Positions 1 to 7,652 of a DNA stretch of 11,038 nucleotides are shown one piece after another (the stretch's first letter is position 1; each line of letters opens with the position of its first letter). The notes under the pieces were generated by a model. That model was not told the DNA's origin and did no database searches. It saw only the letters and a program-made list of their open reading frames with translations. The stretch is taken from NCBI GenBank assembly GCA_964540005.1, contig CAZILN010000047.1, positions 1 through 11,038 of the forward strand, in the 5' to 3' direction. The position numbers and the translations under genes were made by a program. Source of the DNA: CAZILN01 sp964540005 (GTDB taxonomy: Bacteria > Bacteroidota > Bacteroidia > Bacteroidales > SM23-62).

Positions 1-1892
1 CGCCTGATCACCTGGGGATCGGACCATACTTTGCCTTCCATCTCCTTGCAGTTGCTGCAGGCATGCCCTTTGAAATCCAGCAGGATGGGTTTGTTCTGCT
101 GTTTTGCGCATTCCAGGCCTTCCTGGTAGTTAAAATAACCACTGAGTCCATGCGGCAGGTGGAGTATCTCCGAGTATCGGGCCGGACCACAGACACCGGT
201 CTCCCCGGCATCTGCCTCCAGGATCCCTCCTGAAGATGAAGTACCCTGCATTCCTGTTATGTCAAAATTCTGGCTGGTTTTAGGCGGGATCAGGGCCGAA
301 ATAGCACTCAGCTGCGCCCCGAACAATCCGGGTATCATGTACACCACGAAGGCAAAGACGGCAAGCGCCATCAGCATCCTGGGTACCGATACGGTCTTTA
401 TCTCGCTGTCATTTGCCATCTTCAGTTTCCCCAGCAAATAGAAACCAAGGAAAGTAAATATCACTATCCAAATGGACAGGTAAACATCCCTGCTGAGTAT
501 GCCAAGGTGGTAGGTCTGGTCGATTGTGCTAAAGAACTTCATCCCGAAAGCCAGTACGATAAATCCCAGCACTACCTTTATCGAGTTCAGCCATCCTCCC
601 GATTTGGGCAGGTTGCTCAACCAGGAGGGGAAAATGGCCAGTAAGGTAAAAGGGAGGGCAAATGCCAGAGAAAAACCGAACATGCCCAGTATGGGTTTCA
701 ACTGAAGTCCCCCCATGGATTCAACCAGTATGGCCCCGACGATGGGACCGGTACATGAAAATGATACCAGGACCAGGGTAAATGCCATGAAAAATGATGC
801 CAGGTAACCGCCCTTGTCCACCTGCGAATCCGCCCTGTTTACCCATTTGCTGGGAAGTACCAGTTCAAACATGCCCAGAAAAGAGGCGGCAAATATCATG
901 AATAATATGAAGAAGATCAGGTTGGGTATCCAGTGTGTGCTGATCTGGGCAGCCACATCTGCCCCTGTGCTTGTCAGCGATACCAGGAAGCCTATAAAAG
1001 TATAGATGGCAATAATGGATATCCCGAAAACCAGTCCTTTTGCTATGGCCCGTCCCCGGTTCTCCGATCCCCTCATAAAGAAGGTCACTGTCATCGGGAT
1101 CATTGGGAACACACATGGAGTCAGGATAGCTGCCAGTCCGGCCAGAAAAGCCACCAGGAAAAACACCCAGATCGACGCCCGGTTATCCTTGCCCGCAGTA
1201 GTATCCTCATAGTCCGGTCCGGCCCCGGGATCGCTCTCCCCCATTGTTACTTCGGGGATATCAAAGGCACTCCCGGACTCTGTCAGGCCGGATTCGCTTT
1301 CACCTGGTTCCACAACTGATGCCTCACCAGCCAATTCGCTAGCCTCACCAGCCATTTCGCCAGACTCACCGGCCGTTCCAGCAGTCTCCCCGGCCAGTGC
1401 AGCTGCAGGGGCGCCGTGTATAGCAAAAGAAAACTCTACTTCCCTGGGGGGCAAACAGGTTTCGTCATCACAGCACATGAATTCAAGAAATCCGGTTACA
1501 TTGAGATCCTCTGTGGACAACACCCTGATACGCTGCCTGAAGACCGCCTCATGGCTGTACATCTTCAGGTCCATGTCGAAACTTGGATCATACTTCACCT
1601 CCATCTCCGAAAGCTCCTTCACCTCTCCCAGCCTTTCATAAGCGGCAGACCCTTTGAATTCGAAGGAAGTAGGTATGGGTCCCCCCTCGGGCAGGTCCTG
1701 GGAATACAGATGCCATTTGTTTTCTATTTCGGCCGTTATGACCAGGTTATATTCCGTGTCGCTTATCTTTTCCTTGCTGAAACTCCAGCTGACCGGGTTC
1801 AGTATCTGGGCCTGCAGTCCGGATAAAGATGCAACTCCCAGCATCATTAAAACCAGCAGGTAAAAGCGAAAGGTATTGTTATGTATTTTCAT
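1..1892 (-). CDS. DsbD-family thiol:disulfide interchange protein (C-terminus off the window)
   Basis: Inner-membrane protein that carries reducing power from the cytoplasm to periplasmic thiols. I translated 630 residues from the ATG at 1892-1890 to the window edge with no stop. Residues 1-29 form a signal peptide ending near LQAQ. An N-terminal periplasmic DsbD-alpha-like domain follows, with a cysteine cluster C140/C141...C146 followed by LPP. Next comes an acidic AGE-rich linker (about 160-240), then the multi-pass membrane domain from about 242. That domain has the two hallmark cysteines, C260 in LTPCVFP and C380 in SCTGP. At the edge a thioredoxin-like domain begins with a C612-S-N-C615 motif after GHA, close to the GxxCxxCKxME form common in Bacteroidota DsbD. 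The last part of that domain is outside the window. It lies 173 bp downstream of the RNase G gene on the same strand. The family call is secure; the exact substrate is unknown. Confidence 0.93.
   Translation of the reverse strand, partial: MKIHNNTFRFYLLVLMMLGVASLSGLQAQILNPVSWSFSKEKISDTEYNLVITAEIENKWHLYSQDLPEGGPIPTSFEFKGSAAYERLGEVKELSEMEVKYDPSFDMDLKMYSHEAVFRQRIRVLSTEDLNVTGFLEFMCCDDETCLPPREVEFSFAIHGAPAAALAGETAGTAGESGEMAGEASELAGEASVVEPGESESGLTESGSAFDIPEVTMGESDPGAGPDYEDTTAGKDNRASIWVFFLVAFLAGLAAILTPCVFPMIPMTVTFFMRGSENRGRAIAKGLVFGISIIAIYTFIGFLVSLTSTGADVAAQISTHWIPNLIFFILFMIFAASFLGMFELVLPSKWVNRADSQVDKGGYLASFFMAFTLVLVSFSCTGPIVGAILVESMGGLQLKPILGMFGFSLAFALPFTLLAIFPSWLSNLPKSGGWLNSIKVVLGFIVLAFGMKFFSTIDQTYHLGILSRDVYLSIWIVIFTFLGFYLLGKLKMANDSEIKTVSVPRMLMALAVFAFVVYMIPGLFGAQLSAISALIPPKTSQNFDITGMQGTSSSGGILEADAGETGVCGPARYSEILHLPHGLSGYFNYQEGLECAKQQNKPILLDFKGHACSNCKEMEGKVWSDPQVIR
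1317..1394 (-). repeat. AGE-rich low-complexity linker in the DsbD-like protein
   Basis: Residues 167-192 of the DsbD-like protein consist of degenerate AGE/AGEAS units, for example MAGEASELAGEAS, matched by near-repeats of gcctcaccagcc in the plus-strand DNA. The stretch lies between the N-terminal periplasmic domain and the first membrane helix. It is probably a flexible acidic tether, and its length may vary between strains. Confidence 0.7.
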
Positions 1893-1943
1893 GTGTTCAA
1901 TATTTGAGAACGAATGTAAGCGGTTCGCACATACAATATGATA

Positions 1944-1951
1944 CAAATTTA
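1944..1951 (-). promoter_or_regulatory. Possible -7 box upstream of the dsbD-like gene
   Basis: On the minus strand this reads TAAATTTG, a full match to the Bacteroidota -7 consensus TAnnTTTG, about 51 bp before the ATG at 1892. I found no clear TTG at the -33 position, so the assignment is tentative. The remaining 1893-2065 intergenic DNA shows no gene. Confidence 0.35.
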
Positions 1952-2065
1952 GGATTTTGCCGGTAAATCTCCGCCATCTGGCTGTTAATGAAAGGTTAAA
2001 CCGGAAACCGTGCGTGCTACGCGGGCAGAACCGGAATTAATTTCGGAGGTCAGCAGCCGGGGGTA

Positions 2066-3661
2066 CTAGGCGGGCAGGATAGGGTTTACTATCTGGGCTT
2101 CTGCCGGGAATTCTTCTCCCCCGGGAGTCAGGAAGCGATAATCAAGGTGGTGCAGGGAGGCAGAACCTCTGATAAGAATTTTACATTTCAGGTCCCTGGA
2201 CCATTCCTTTCTCAGCGATTTGAAGCCTTCATTCAGGTAAGCCGCTACAAATGGATGAACCTCCAGAACCAGCTTATTCAGCTTGTAATGCCCGATAACT
2301 TCCATGGTTTTGTCTTTTAGCTGATCGGTGAAATTGATGCTCGGACCGACCTTCCCTGATCCACGGCAGACGGGACATTGCTCACTGACATCAATATTCA
2401 TCTCAGGCCTGACCCGCTGGCGGGTGACCTGGATGAGCCCGAATTTGCTGACCGGAAGGATGTTATGCTTGGTTTTATCGTGGTCCATCTGCTCTTTCAG
2501 GCGTTCAAAAAGGCGCTGTTTGTGCTCCTGCCTCAGCATGTCAATAAAATCAATGACAATGATCCCTCCCATATCACGCAGGCGCAACTGCCTTGCAATT
2601 TCATCTGCGGCCGCCAGGTTCACCTCCAGTGCGTTGGTCTCCTGGTCAGAAACCTTCCTGGAGCGGTTACCCGAATTAACATCGATAACATGCAGTGCCT
2701 CAGTATGTTCAATGACCAGGTAAGCCCCGTTCTTGAACGAAACCGTCCTCCCGAAAAGCCCTTTGATCTGCTTATTGATGTTGTATTTATCAAAGATCGG
2801 TTCACTTCCTTTGTACAGCTTTAAGATTTTCTGTTTCTCAGGTGCGATGGTAGCTAAATAATCTCTGATCTCCGCGTAGTAGGCACTGTCATTAACCTGG
2901 ATGCTGTTAAAAGACACATCCATTATGTCGCGAAGCATTGCCGTGGTGCGATTCAGTTCGCTGATCACCAGCCTGGGAGCCCTTGCATCCTGCATCTTAT
3001 CAAAAGCAGTCTCCCACTTTTTCACCAGTCCCCGCAACTCACTGTCAAAGGTGGCCACCTTCTTATCCTCGGCAACTGTACGAACTATGATGCCGAAGTT
3101 TTTCGGTTTGATGCTCAGTAAGAGCCGTTTCAAACGGTTGCGTTCATCTGCGGATTCGATTTTTTGCGAAATGGATACCTTGTCGGAAAAGGGCATCAAC
3201 ACGATGTTCCTTCCGGGAAGAGAGATCTCGGAACTGAGACGGGGGCCTTTGGTGGAGATGGGTTCCTTAACTACCTGTACCAGGACAACCTGGCCGTTCT
3301 TGAGTATGTCCGCGATTTTCCCGTCTTTGTCTATTTCGGGCTCACGGCGGAATTTATGAACAGAGGGTAACCTCCCCCTTTTAGAAAGGGCAAGGCTGAG
3401 GTATTTCTGGACTGACCTGAACTGGGGACCCAGATCAAGATAATGCAGGAAAGCATCCTTTTCATATCCTATATCAACAAAAGCAGCATTGAGTCCGGGC
3501 ATCACCTTCTTTACCTTCCCGAGGTAAATATCACCGACCGCAAACTGCAGATCTGACTTTTCCCTGTGCAGATGAACCAGCTCCCGGTTTTCGAGCAAAG
3601 CTATTGAGATATCATTTGAAGATATGTCAATGATCAAATCGTTTAAGATTTCCTTACTCAC
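2066..3661 (-). CDS. rng: Ribonuclease G (RNase E/G family)
   Basis: Cytoplasmic Mg2+-dependent single-strand endoribonuclease that processes rRNA and mRNA. The 531-residue protein is full length for bacterial RNase G. An S1 RNA-binding domain spans about residues 38-130 (VGDIYLGKV...GLNAAFVDIG). The catalytic DNase I-like domain holds the metal-binding residues D327 and N329 (HVIDVNSGN) and D371 (IVIDFIDM). The zinc-link motif C429-P-V-C432 follows, which in this family joins protomers into dimers or tetramers. The start is GTG at 3661-3659; no in-frame ATG lies close enough to preserve the conserved N-terminus. It follows HU and a small ribosomal-type gene on the same strand but is separated from them by a 13-bp hairpin. 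It lacks the long C-terminal scaffold seen in RNase E. Confidence 0.96.
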   Translation of the reverse strand: MSKEILNDLIIDISSNDISIALLENRELVHLHREKSDLQFAVGDIYLGKVKKVMPGLNAAFVDIGYEKDAFLHYLDLGPQFRSVQKYLSLALSKRGRLPSVHKFRREPEIDKDGKIADILKNGQVVLVQVVKEPISTKGPRLSSEISLPGRNIVLMPFSDKVSISQKIESADERNRLKRLLLSIKPKNFGIIVRTVAEDKKVATFDSELRGLVKKWETAFDKMQDARAPRLVISELNRTTAMLRDIMDVSFNSIQVNDSAYYAEIRDYLATIAPEKQKILKLYKGSEPIFDKYNINKQIKGLFGRTVSFKNGAYLVIEHTEALHVIDVNSGNRSRKVSDQETNALEVNLAAADEIARQLRLRDMGGIIVIDFIDMLRQEHKQRLFERLKEQMDHDKTKHNILPVSKFGLIQVTRQRVRPEMNIDVSEQCPVCRGSGKVGPSINFTDQLKDKTMEVIGHYKLNKLVLEVHPFVAAYLNEGFKSLRKEWSRDLKCKILIRGSASLHHLDYRFLTPGGEEFPAEAQIVNPILPA

Positions 3662-3716
3662 AATTCCTGACCTAATTTATAAACGATGGAAGGTGTTTAC
3701 CAGTCGGGGCAAACAC

Positions 3717-3753
3717 AATAAACCTAAAGAAACATCCGTCCTTTAGGTTTATT
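3717..3753 (-). terminator. 13-bp perfect hairpin between the small basic gene and rng
   Basis: The arms AATAAACCTAAAG (3717-3729) and CTTTAGGTTTATT (3741-3753) are perfect inverted copies around an 11-base loop. On the minus strand the second arm ends in GGTTTATT followed by GTGTTTG, a U-rich tail that fits an intrinsic terminator after the 30-residue gene. It could instead sit in the rng leader as an attenuator or a 5' stabilising hairpin, because it lies 56 bp before the rng start and no good separate rng promoter was found downstream of it. Confidence 0.7.
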
Positions 3754-3796
3754 ATCAAGTTGTTAAAGATACGTAACCAGGTAAGTAGTTGATAAC

Positions 3797-3889
3797 TTAT
3801 TTGCGTTTCTTATGCCTGTTCTTCCTCAAACGCTTCTTGCGCTTGTGGGTAGCCATCTTGTGTCTCTTTCTTTTTTTCCCGCTTGGCAT
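3797..3889 (-). CDS. 30-residue basic AURKAIP1/COX24-type protein, likely ribosomal
   Basis: A tiny, extremely basic protein starting MPSGKKRKRHKMATHKRKKR and ending in RHKKRK. About two thirds of its 30 residues are Lys, Arg or His. Bacteroidota genomes carry an almost invariant protein of this kind, usually annotated as AURKAIP1/COX24 domain-containing and related to mitochondrial small-subunit protein mS38, so a role bound to rRNA is likely. The ATG is preceded by a good Shine-Dalgarno-like AGAGGAG nine bases upstream. It lies 45 bp downstream of HU on the same strand, suggesting co-transcription. I infer the function from family resemblance; nothing in the sequence is catalytic. Confidence 0.88.
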   Translation of the reverse strand: MPSGKKRKRHKMATHKRKKRLRKNRHKKRK

Positions 3890-3898
3890 CGTATAATT

Positions 3899-3905
3899 CT
3901 CCTCT
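3899..3905 (-). promoter_or_regulatory. Strong Shine-Dalgarno of the 30-residue protein gene
   Basis: The minus strand reads AGAGGAG, with nine bases before the ATG at 3889. Most other genes in this window lack an obvious Shine-Dalgarno, as is usual in Bacteroidota, so this one stands out and supports the tiny gene being real and well translated. Confidence 0.6.
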
Positions 3906-3934
3906 GCTTAACAAATAGTATATCATTCTGAAAC

Positions 3935-4222
3935 TTAACGCTTCACGTTATTCTTGACCTTGTTAACAAATGATTTGGCCGGCTTGAATGATGGGATAAA
4001 GTGTTCAGGAATAATAATGGTAGTGTTCTTGGAAATATTTCTGGCAGTTTTCTTTGCCCTTTTCTTGACAATAAAACTACCGAATCCCCTCAGATATACA
4101 TTCTTGTCTTTTACGAGTGAATCCTTTACAGTTTCCATGAAAGCCTCGACGGTTTTCTGAACTGTTACCTTTTCAATGCCTGTGTTCTTTGAAACTTCGT
4201 TAACAATATCAGCTTTTGTCAT
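3935..4222 (-). CDS. HU/IHF-family DNA-binding protein
   Basis: A 95-residue nucleoid protein of the DNABII family, which bends and compacts DNA as a dimer. The N-terminal helical dimerisation region (MTKADIVNEVSKNTGI) is followed by the conserved RGFGSFIVKKR turn at about residues 45-55. The DNA-embracing beta-arm follows (RNISKNTTIIIP), and the terminal helix carries the FKPAKSF signature. The arm tip has the basic and polar residues expected for minor-groove binding. The ATG at 4222 is the only start that keeps the N-terminal helix whole. It is transcribed divergently from mutY, and the AURKAIP1-type gene follows 45 bp downstream. Whether it acts as a homodimeric HU or a more specific IHF-like subunit cannot be told from sequence. 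Confidence 0.94.
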   Translation of the reverse strand: MTKADIVNEVSKNTGIEKVTVQKTVEAFMETVKDSLVKDKNVYLRGFGSFIVKKRAKKTARNISKNTTIIIPEHFIPSFKPAKSFVNKVKNNVKR

Positions 4223-4276
4223 TTTTTAAAATCTTTAATTATCAATTAATTACAATAATATTTGCGATGTGATGTG

Positions 4277-4308
4277 CAAATATAAATGTTTTATCCATAT
4301 AAAAGAAA
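4277..4308 (-). promoter_or_regulatory. Probable HU promoter
   Basis: On the minus strand TATATTTG (4284-4277) fully matches the Bacteroidota -7 consensus TAnnTTTG. Exactly 20 bp upstream lies TTTC (4308-4305), three of four bases of the -33 TTTG. Transcription would begin near 4270 and leave a leader of roughly 48 bases before the HU ATG. The rest of the 213-bp divergent region is AT-rich. For mutY only a weak TATGTTTA (4395-4402) was seen. Confidence 0.5.
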
Positions 4309-4435
4309 TACAAAACAATTATTTTTAGGAATTTCAAGCAAATTGCGGGAAATTGCCGTGACACGCTTACAGAAGATGTTGACAGATAGGTCATTATGTT
4401 TAATATAAGAGAGGTCCGGAGAGTTTCTGTAATAA

Positions 4436-5506
4436 ATGACTAACTATATGATTATCAGTGATATACTAAAAACATGGTACCGGGAAAATAAACGTGATCT
4501 ACCCTGGAGAAACACGTGCGACCCGTATCATGTCTGGGTATCAGAGATCATGCTGCAGCAAACAAGAGTGGGCCAGGGACTGGATTATTACCTGCGTTTC
4601 ATCGACGCCTTCCCCGATATCGAAAACCTTGCCGCATCTAAGATAGACAGGGTGCTGAAGCTGTGGCAGGGACTTGGTTACTATTCCAGGGCACGCAACA
4701 TGCATGAGGCGGCCCGGCACATCCACAGGGAACTGGGTGGAAGATTCCCTGATAACTACGATGATCTCCTGAAACTAAAAGGGGTAGGTGACTATACGGC
4801 GGCAGCCATCGCTTCCATCTGCTTCGGACAGGCAGTGCCCGTACTCGATGGAAATGTTTTCAGGGTATTGAGCCGGCTGTTCGGAATCAGGGAAGCAGCA
4901 AATGACAGCCGGTCCAAAAAGACCTTTCGAAAGGCTGCAGCAGAGATCCTTGATGAGTCGCGGCCCGGCGATCACAACCAGGCAATTATGGAATTCGGAG
5001 CCCTTTGCTGCCTTCCTTCCAACCCGGATTGTGATAACTGTCCCCTCAGGCAGTCGTGTTATGCCCTGACAAATAATCTCACCGGGGAGCTGCCCCTCAG
5101 GAAGAAAAAAGAGAAGATCCGAAGGCGGTATTTTCATTACCTGGTTATTGAAACAGGAAATTCAGTCTGGCTGAACCGACGGACAGGCGGGGAGATCTGG
5201 AACATGCTGTATGAGTTCCCGCTGATAGAAACATCATCCTACACGGACCCGGCCGACCTGATCCTCCATGCTGACTGGAAAGCTATCGTTGGTACGTCAG
5301 GGGGACTGATCAGCCATGTTTCTCCGGACATAGTACACAAGCTCAGTCACCAGTTGATCACCGCTCGCTTCTATCATATCAGCGGCGTAAGTGATCCAGG
5401 CAGCCTGCATCCGGACTGTATGAAAACACTAAAAAACAGGATATCCGATTACCCCGTCCCACAGTTGCTGGCTAACTATATTAACGAACAGGACTGGCAA
5501 TACTGA
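4436..5506 (+). CDS. mutY: A/G-specific adenine DNA glycosylase
   Basis: Base-excision repair enzyme that removes adenine mispaired with 8-oxoguanine or guanine. The 356-residue protein keeps the key residues at the same numbers as the E. coli enzyme. Catalytic E37 lies in VWVSEIMLQQT. The helix-hairpin-helix is LKGVGDYTAAA (113-123), and catalytic D138 lies in VPVLDGNVFR. The [4Fe-4S] cluster cysteines are C192-X6-C199-X2-C202-X5-C208. The C-terminal NUDIX-like domain that recognises 8-oxoguanine spans about residues 228-345, from the segment YFHYLVIETGNSVWLNRR onward. A second in-frame ATG at 4448 is possible, but M1 gives the exact E. coli numbering. It is the first gene of the plus-strand block and is followed by ssb 48 bp later. 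Confidence 0.97.
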   Translation: MTNYMIISDILKTWYRENKRDLPWRNTCDPYHVWVSEIMLQQTRVGQGLDYYLRFIDAFPDIENLAASKIDRVLKLWQGLGYYSRARNMHEAARHIHRELGGRFPDNYDDLLKLKGVGDYTAAAIASICFGQAVPVLDGNVFRVLSRLFGIREAANDSRSKKTFRKAAAEILDESRPGDHNQAIMEFGALCCLPSNPDCDNCPLRQSCYALTNNLTGELPLRKKKEKIRRRYFHYLVIETGNSVWLNRRTGGEIWNMLYEFPLIETSSYTDPADLILHADWKAIVGTSGGLISHVSPDIVHKLSHQLITARFYHISGVSDPGSLHPDCMKTLKNRISDYPVPQLLANYINEQDWQY

Positions 5507-5554
5507 ATCATTATTTTTATACCTTTACGATCAAATTCTGAAACATAACAACAC

Positions 5555-6211
5555 ATGTCAGTTAACAAAGTCATACTGGTTGGAAATGTCGGAAAAGACC
5601 CTGAAGTCAGGTATCTTGAAGGAGGTACTGCTGTCTGTTCTTTCTCCCTTGCAACCAGTGAAACCTACCGAAACAGGGATGGTGAACGGGTATCGAATAC
5701 AGAATGGCATAACATAGTCCTGTGGCGGGGCCTTGCGGAGATTGCCGAAAAATATATAAGGAAAGGTTCACAGCTGTTTATTGAAGGAAGGATCCGTACA
5801 CGTTCCTGGGAGGACAGGGATGGTAACAAGCGGTACACTACAGAAATAATTGGAGATAACATGCAGATGCTCGGGCGCAGGCAGGATGATCAGCAGCAAC
5901 AGGACAGAGGCTCAGCAGGCGGCCGGGACAGTGGTTCAGCCGGGGGCCAGGACAGCGGCTCAGATACGGTCAGGGACAGCGGTTCAGCGGGTGCACCGGA
6001 TAGCGGTTCAGCAGGCGACCGGGACAGCGGCTCATCGGGTGCACCGGATAACGGTTCAGCAGGCGACCGGGACAGCGGCTCAGGCGGCGGCCAGGATAGC
6101 GGTTCAGCAGGCGACCGGGACAGCGGTTCCCAACCAGATGAAGGTACCGGGACTGACAGCCAGTTCAATGATATCAATTCCGATGCCGTGAGCGACGACC
6201 TCCCCTTCTAA
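5555..6211 (+). CDS. ssb: Single-stranded DNA-binding protein with an expanded repeat linker
   Basis: Binds single-stranded DNA during replication, recombination and repair. Residues 1-108 form the OB fold (MSVNKVILVGNVGKDPEVRY ... WHNIVLWRGLAEIAEKYIRKG ... DNMQMLGRR). The linker (about 111-205) is acidic and built from nine tandem octapeptides of the GSAGDRDS type. The protein ends in the acidic tip SDDLPF, which in SSB proteins recruits partner repair and replication enzymes. At 218 residues it is longer than many Bacteroidota SSBs because of the repeat. It is 48 bp after mutY and 25 bp before gldE. A weak TACCTTTA at 5520-5527 could give ssb its own promoter, but no -33 element was found. 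Confidence 0.97.
   Translation: MSVNKVILVGNVGKDPEVRYLEGGTAVCSFSLATSETYRNRDGERVSNTEWHNIVLWRGLAEIAEKYIRKGSQLFIEGRIRTRSWEDRDGNKRYTTEIIGDNMQMLGRRQDDQQQQDRGSAGGRDSGSAGGQDSGSDTVRDSGSAGAPDSGSAGDRDSGSSGAPDNGSAGDRDSGSGGGQDSGSAGDRDSGSQPDEGTGTDSQFNDINSDAVSDDLPF
5909..6124 (+). repeat. Nine-copy 24-bp tandem repeat in the ssb linker
   Basis: Nine in-frame 24-bp units encode GSAGGRDS, GSAGGQDS, GSDTVRDS, GSAGAPDS, GSAGDRDS, GSSGAPDN, GSAGDRDS, GSGGGQDS and GSAGDRDS (residues 119-190). Units 5, 7 and 9 are identical at the protein level, and units alternate partly between an APDS and a DRDS form, which points to duplication of pairs. The multiple-of-three period keeps the frame and the acidic C-terminal tip intact at any copy number. 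It also makes several other frames look open; those are not genes. Confidence 0.93.
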
Positions 6212-6236
6212 TTACTTATTAATCCTTTTAACCGAT

Positions 6237-7571
6237 TTGGAAACCGGGTCATTTTTACTTCACAATGTATTATTTGTTGATCTGTCAGCTCATCTGCAGA
6301 TCAACTTTCATCCTATATCAACATTAATTGTTCTCGGTATAGTGGGTGTAATAGCCTTGCTGTTTGGCTCGGCCCTGATCTCGGGTTCTGAGGTAGCATA
6401 TTTTTCCCTGCGGCCCTCGGACAGAATCATGCTTAAAGAAAGTGATTCAGGCCGGTCCAGGATTGCAAACAAACTCCTGAAGTCCCCTGAACGCTTGCTT
6501 GCAACCATCCTTATAACCAATAACTTTATTAACATAGCCATCATAATCCTTTCAGCATTTATCCTGAATTCAATAATGGAAATCGATGAACCCCGCTGGC
6601 TGGAATTCCTCATGCAGGTTGTTATTGTTACCCTTCTCCTGTTGTTATTCGGGGAGATACTTCCCAAGTTGTATGCTAACCAAAATGCCGTCAGGTTTTC
6701 CCTCTTCATGTCCTATCCCCTTGAAGTCTGCAAGCGTATCTTTTATCCGCTTTCATCTATATTGATAACTTCCACTTCCATGGTTAAGAATAGGATGGCA
6801 AAAAAAGGTCAGGACATAACTATGGACCAGCTCTCTGATGCCATTGGCCTGACCGCAGATGATATCGCCGAGGAAAAAACCATACTGGAAGGCATAGTCA
6901 AGTTCGGGAATATAGATGTCAGCGAAATTATGAAGGCCCGGATTGATGTGGTTGCCATTGATATCCGGACACGGCTGAACGAACTCATAAGAATAATAAA
7001 CGAATCAGGTCATTCGCGGATACCAATATATACAGAAACCTTTGACAATATTAAGGGGATACTCTATATCAAGGATATCCTGCCCCATATCACCAAGGGT
7101 GATAAATTCAAATGGCAGTCCCTGATACGCCCTCCTTTTTACGTTCCTGAAAACAAAAAAATTGATGACCTGCTGCATGAATTTCAGACAAAAAAAATGC
7201 ATATGGCCATTGTGATAGATGAATACGGGGGCACCTCAGGCATCATCACCCTGGAGGACATACTGGAAGAGATCGTTGGTGATATCACCGACGAATCAGA
7301 TGATCACAGGCTCCATCACAAGCAGGTTGATAAGAATACATATATATTTGAGGGAAAGATCCTGCTGAACGATTTTTATAAGATCACAGATACACCGGAT
7401 GATATTTTTAATCCTGTAAAGGGAGAGGCGGACACGCTGGCCGGACTGATCCTTGAAATCAGGGGCGAGTTCCCTGAGGAAGGGGCAACAATTGAATATG
7501 AAAACCTGCGTTTTCATATCGAATCAGTTGATAAAAGACGGATCAAACAGATAAAACTTGTTATTACCTGA
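6237..7571 (+). CDS. gldE: Gliding motility-associated protein GldE (CNNM/CorC-like membrane protein)
   Basis: Inner-membrane protein linked to gliding and type IX secretion in Bacteroidota, where it is thought to work with GldD. The order of domains is: an N-terminal CNNM/DUF21 domain with hydrophobic segments near residues 28-50, 88-112, 122-147 and 152-180, holding SGSEVAYFSL and GEILPK; a pair of CBS domains at about 208-335; and a CorC/HlyC domain at about 355-444. CBS2 contains AIVIDEYGGTSGIITLEDILEEIVGDI. This is the complete family layout. The start is TTG at 6237, because the next in-frame ATG (6429) would remove the first membrane helix. It lies 25 bp after ssb, and gldD follows after 81 bp. 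Position next to gldD separates it from ordinary hemolysin/CorC homologues. Confidence 0.93.
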   Translation: METGSFLLHNVLFVDLSAHLQINFHPISTLIVLGIVGVIALLFGSALISGSEVAYFSLRPSDRIMLKESDSGRSRIANKLLKSPERLLATILITNNFINIAIIILSAFILNSIMEIDEPRWLEFLMQVVIVTLLLLLFGEILPKLYANQNAVRFSLFMSYPLEVCKRIFYPLSSILITSTSMVKNRMAKKGQDITMDQLSDAIGLTADDIAEEKTILEGIVKFGNIDVSEIMKARIDVVAIDIRTRLNELIRIINESGHSRIPIYTETFDNIKGILYIKDILPHITKGDKFKWQSLIRPPFYVPENKKIDDLLHEFQTKKMHMAIVIDEYGGTSGIITLEDILEEIVGDITDESDDHRLHHKQVDKNTYIFEGKILLNDFYKITDTPDDIFNPVKGEADTLAGLILEIRGEFPEEGATIEYENLRFHIESVDKRRIKQIKLVIT

Positions 7572-7652
7572 GCCGGGGATCATAGTCACAGACCAGAAAG
7601 TGTGATAAAGAATTCGTGATGAGGAAACGGGATTTCTAAATAATGAAAGACA

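Noticed and set aside
814..1826. Several plus-strand and one minus-strand open frames
   Set aside because: They overlap the DsbD-like gene, whose minus-strand frame is open from 1892 to the window edge with signal peptide, C260, C380 and CxxC.
1960..2050. Terminator or palindrome between rng and the dsbD-like gene
   Set aside because: Only short CCGG and GCGT/ACGC pairings with mismatched flanks were found, too weak to call.
2328..2824. Plus-strand open frames of 131 and 148 codons
   Set aside because: They lie wholly inside the RNase G gene on the other strand, which carries all catalytic motifs; the plus-strand products resemble nothing.
5850..6191. Long open frames on both strands across the ssb linker
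   Set aside because: They arise because the 24-bp repeat has no stops in several frames; the translations are pure repeat (for example EPLSRSPA units) and the ssb frame is clearly the real one.
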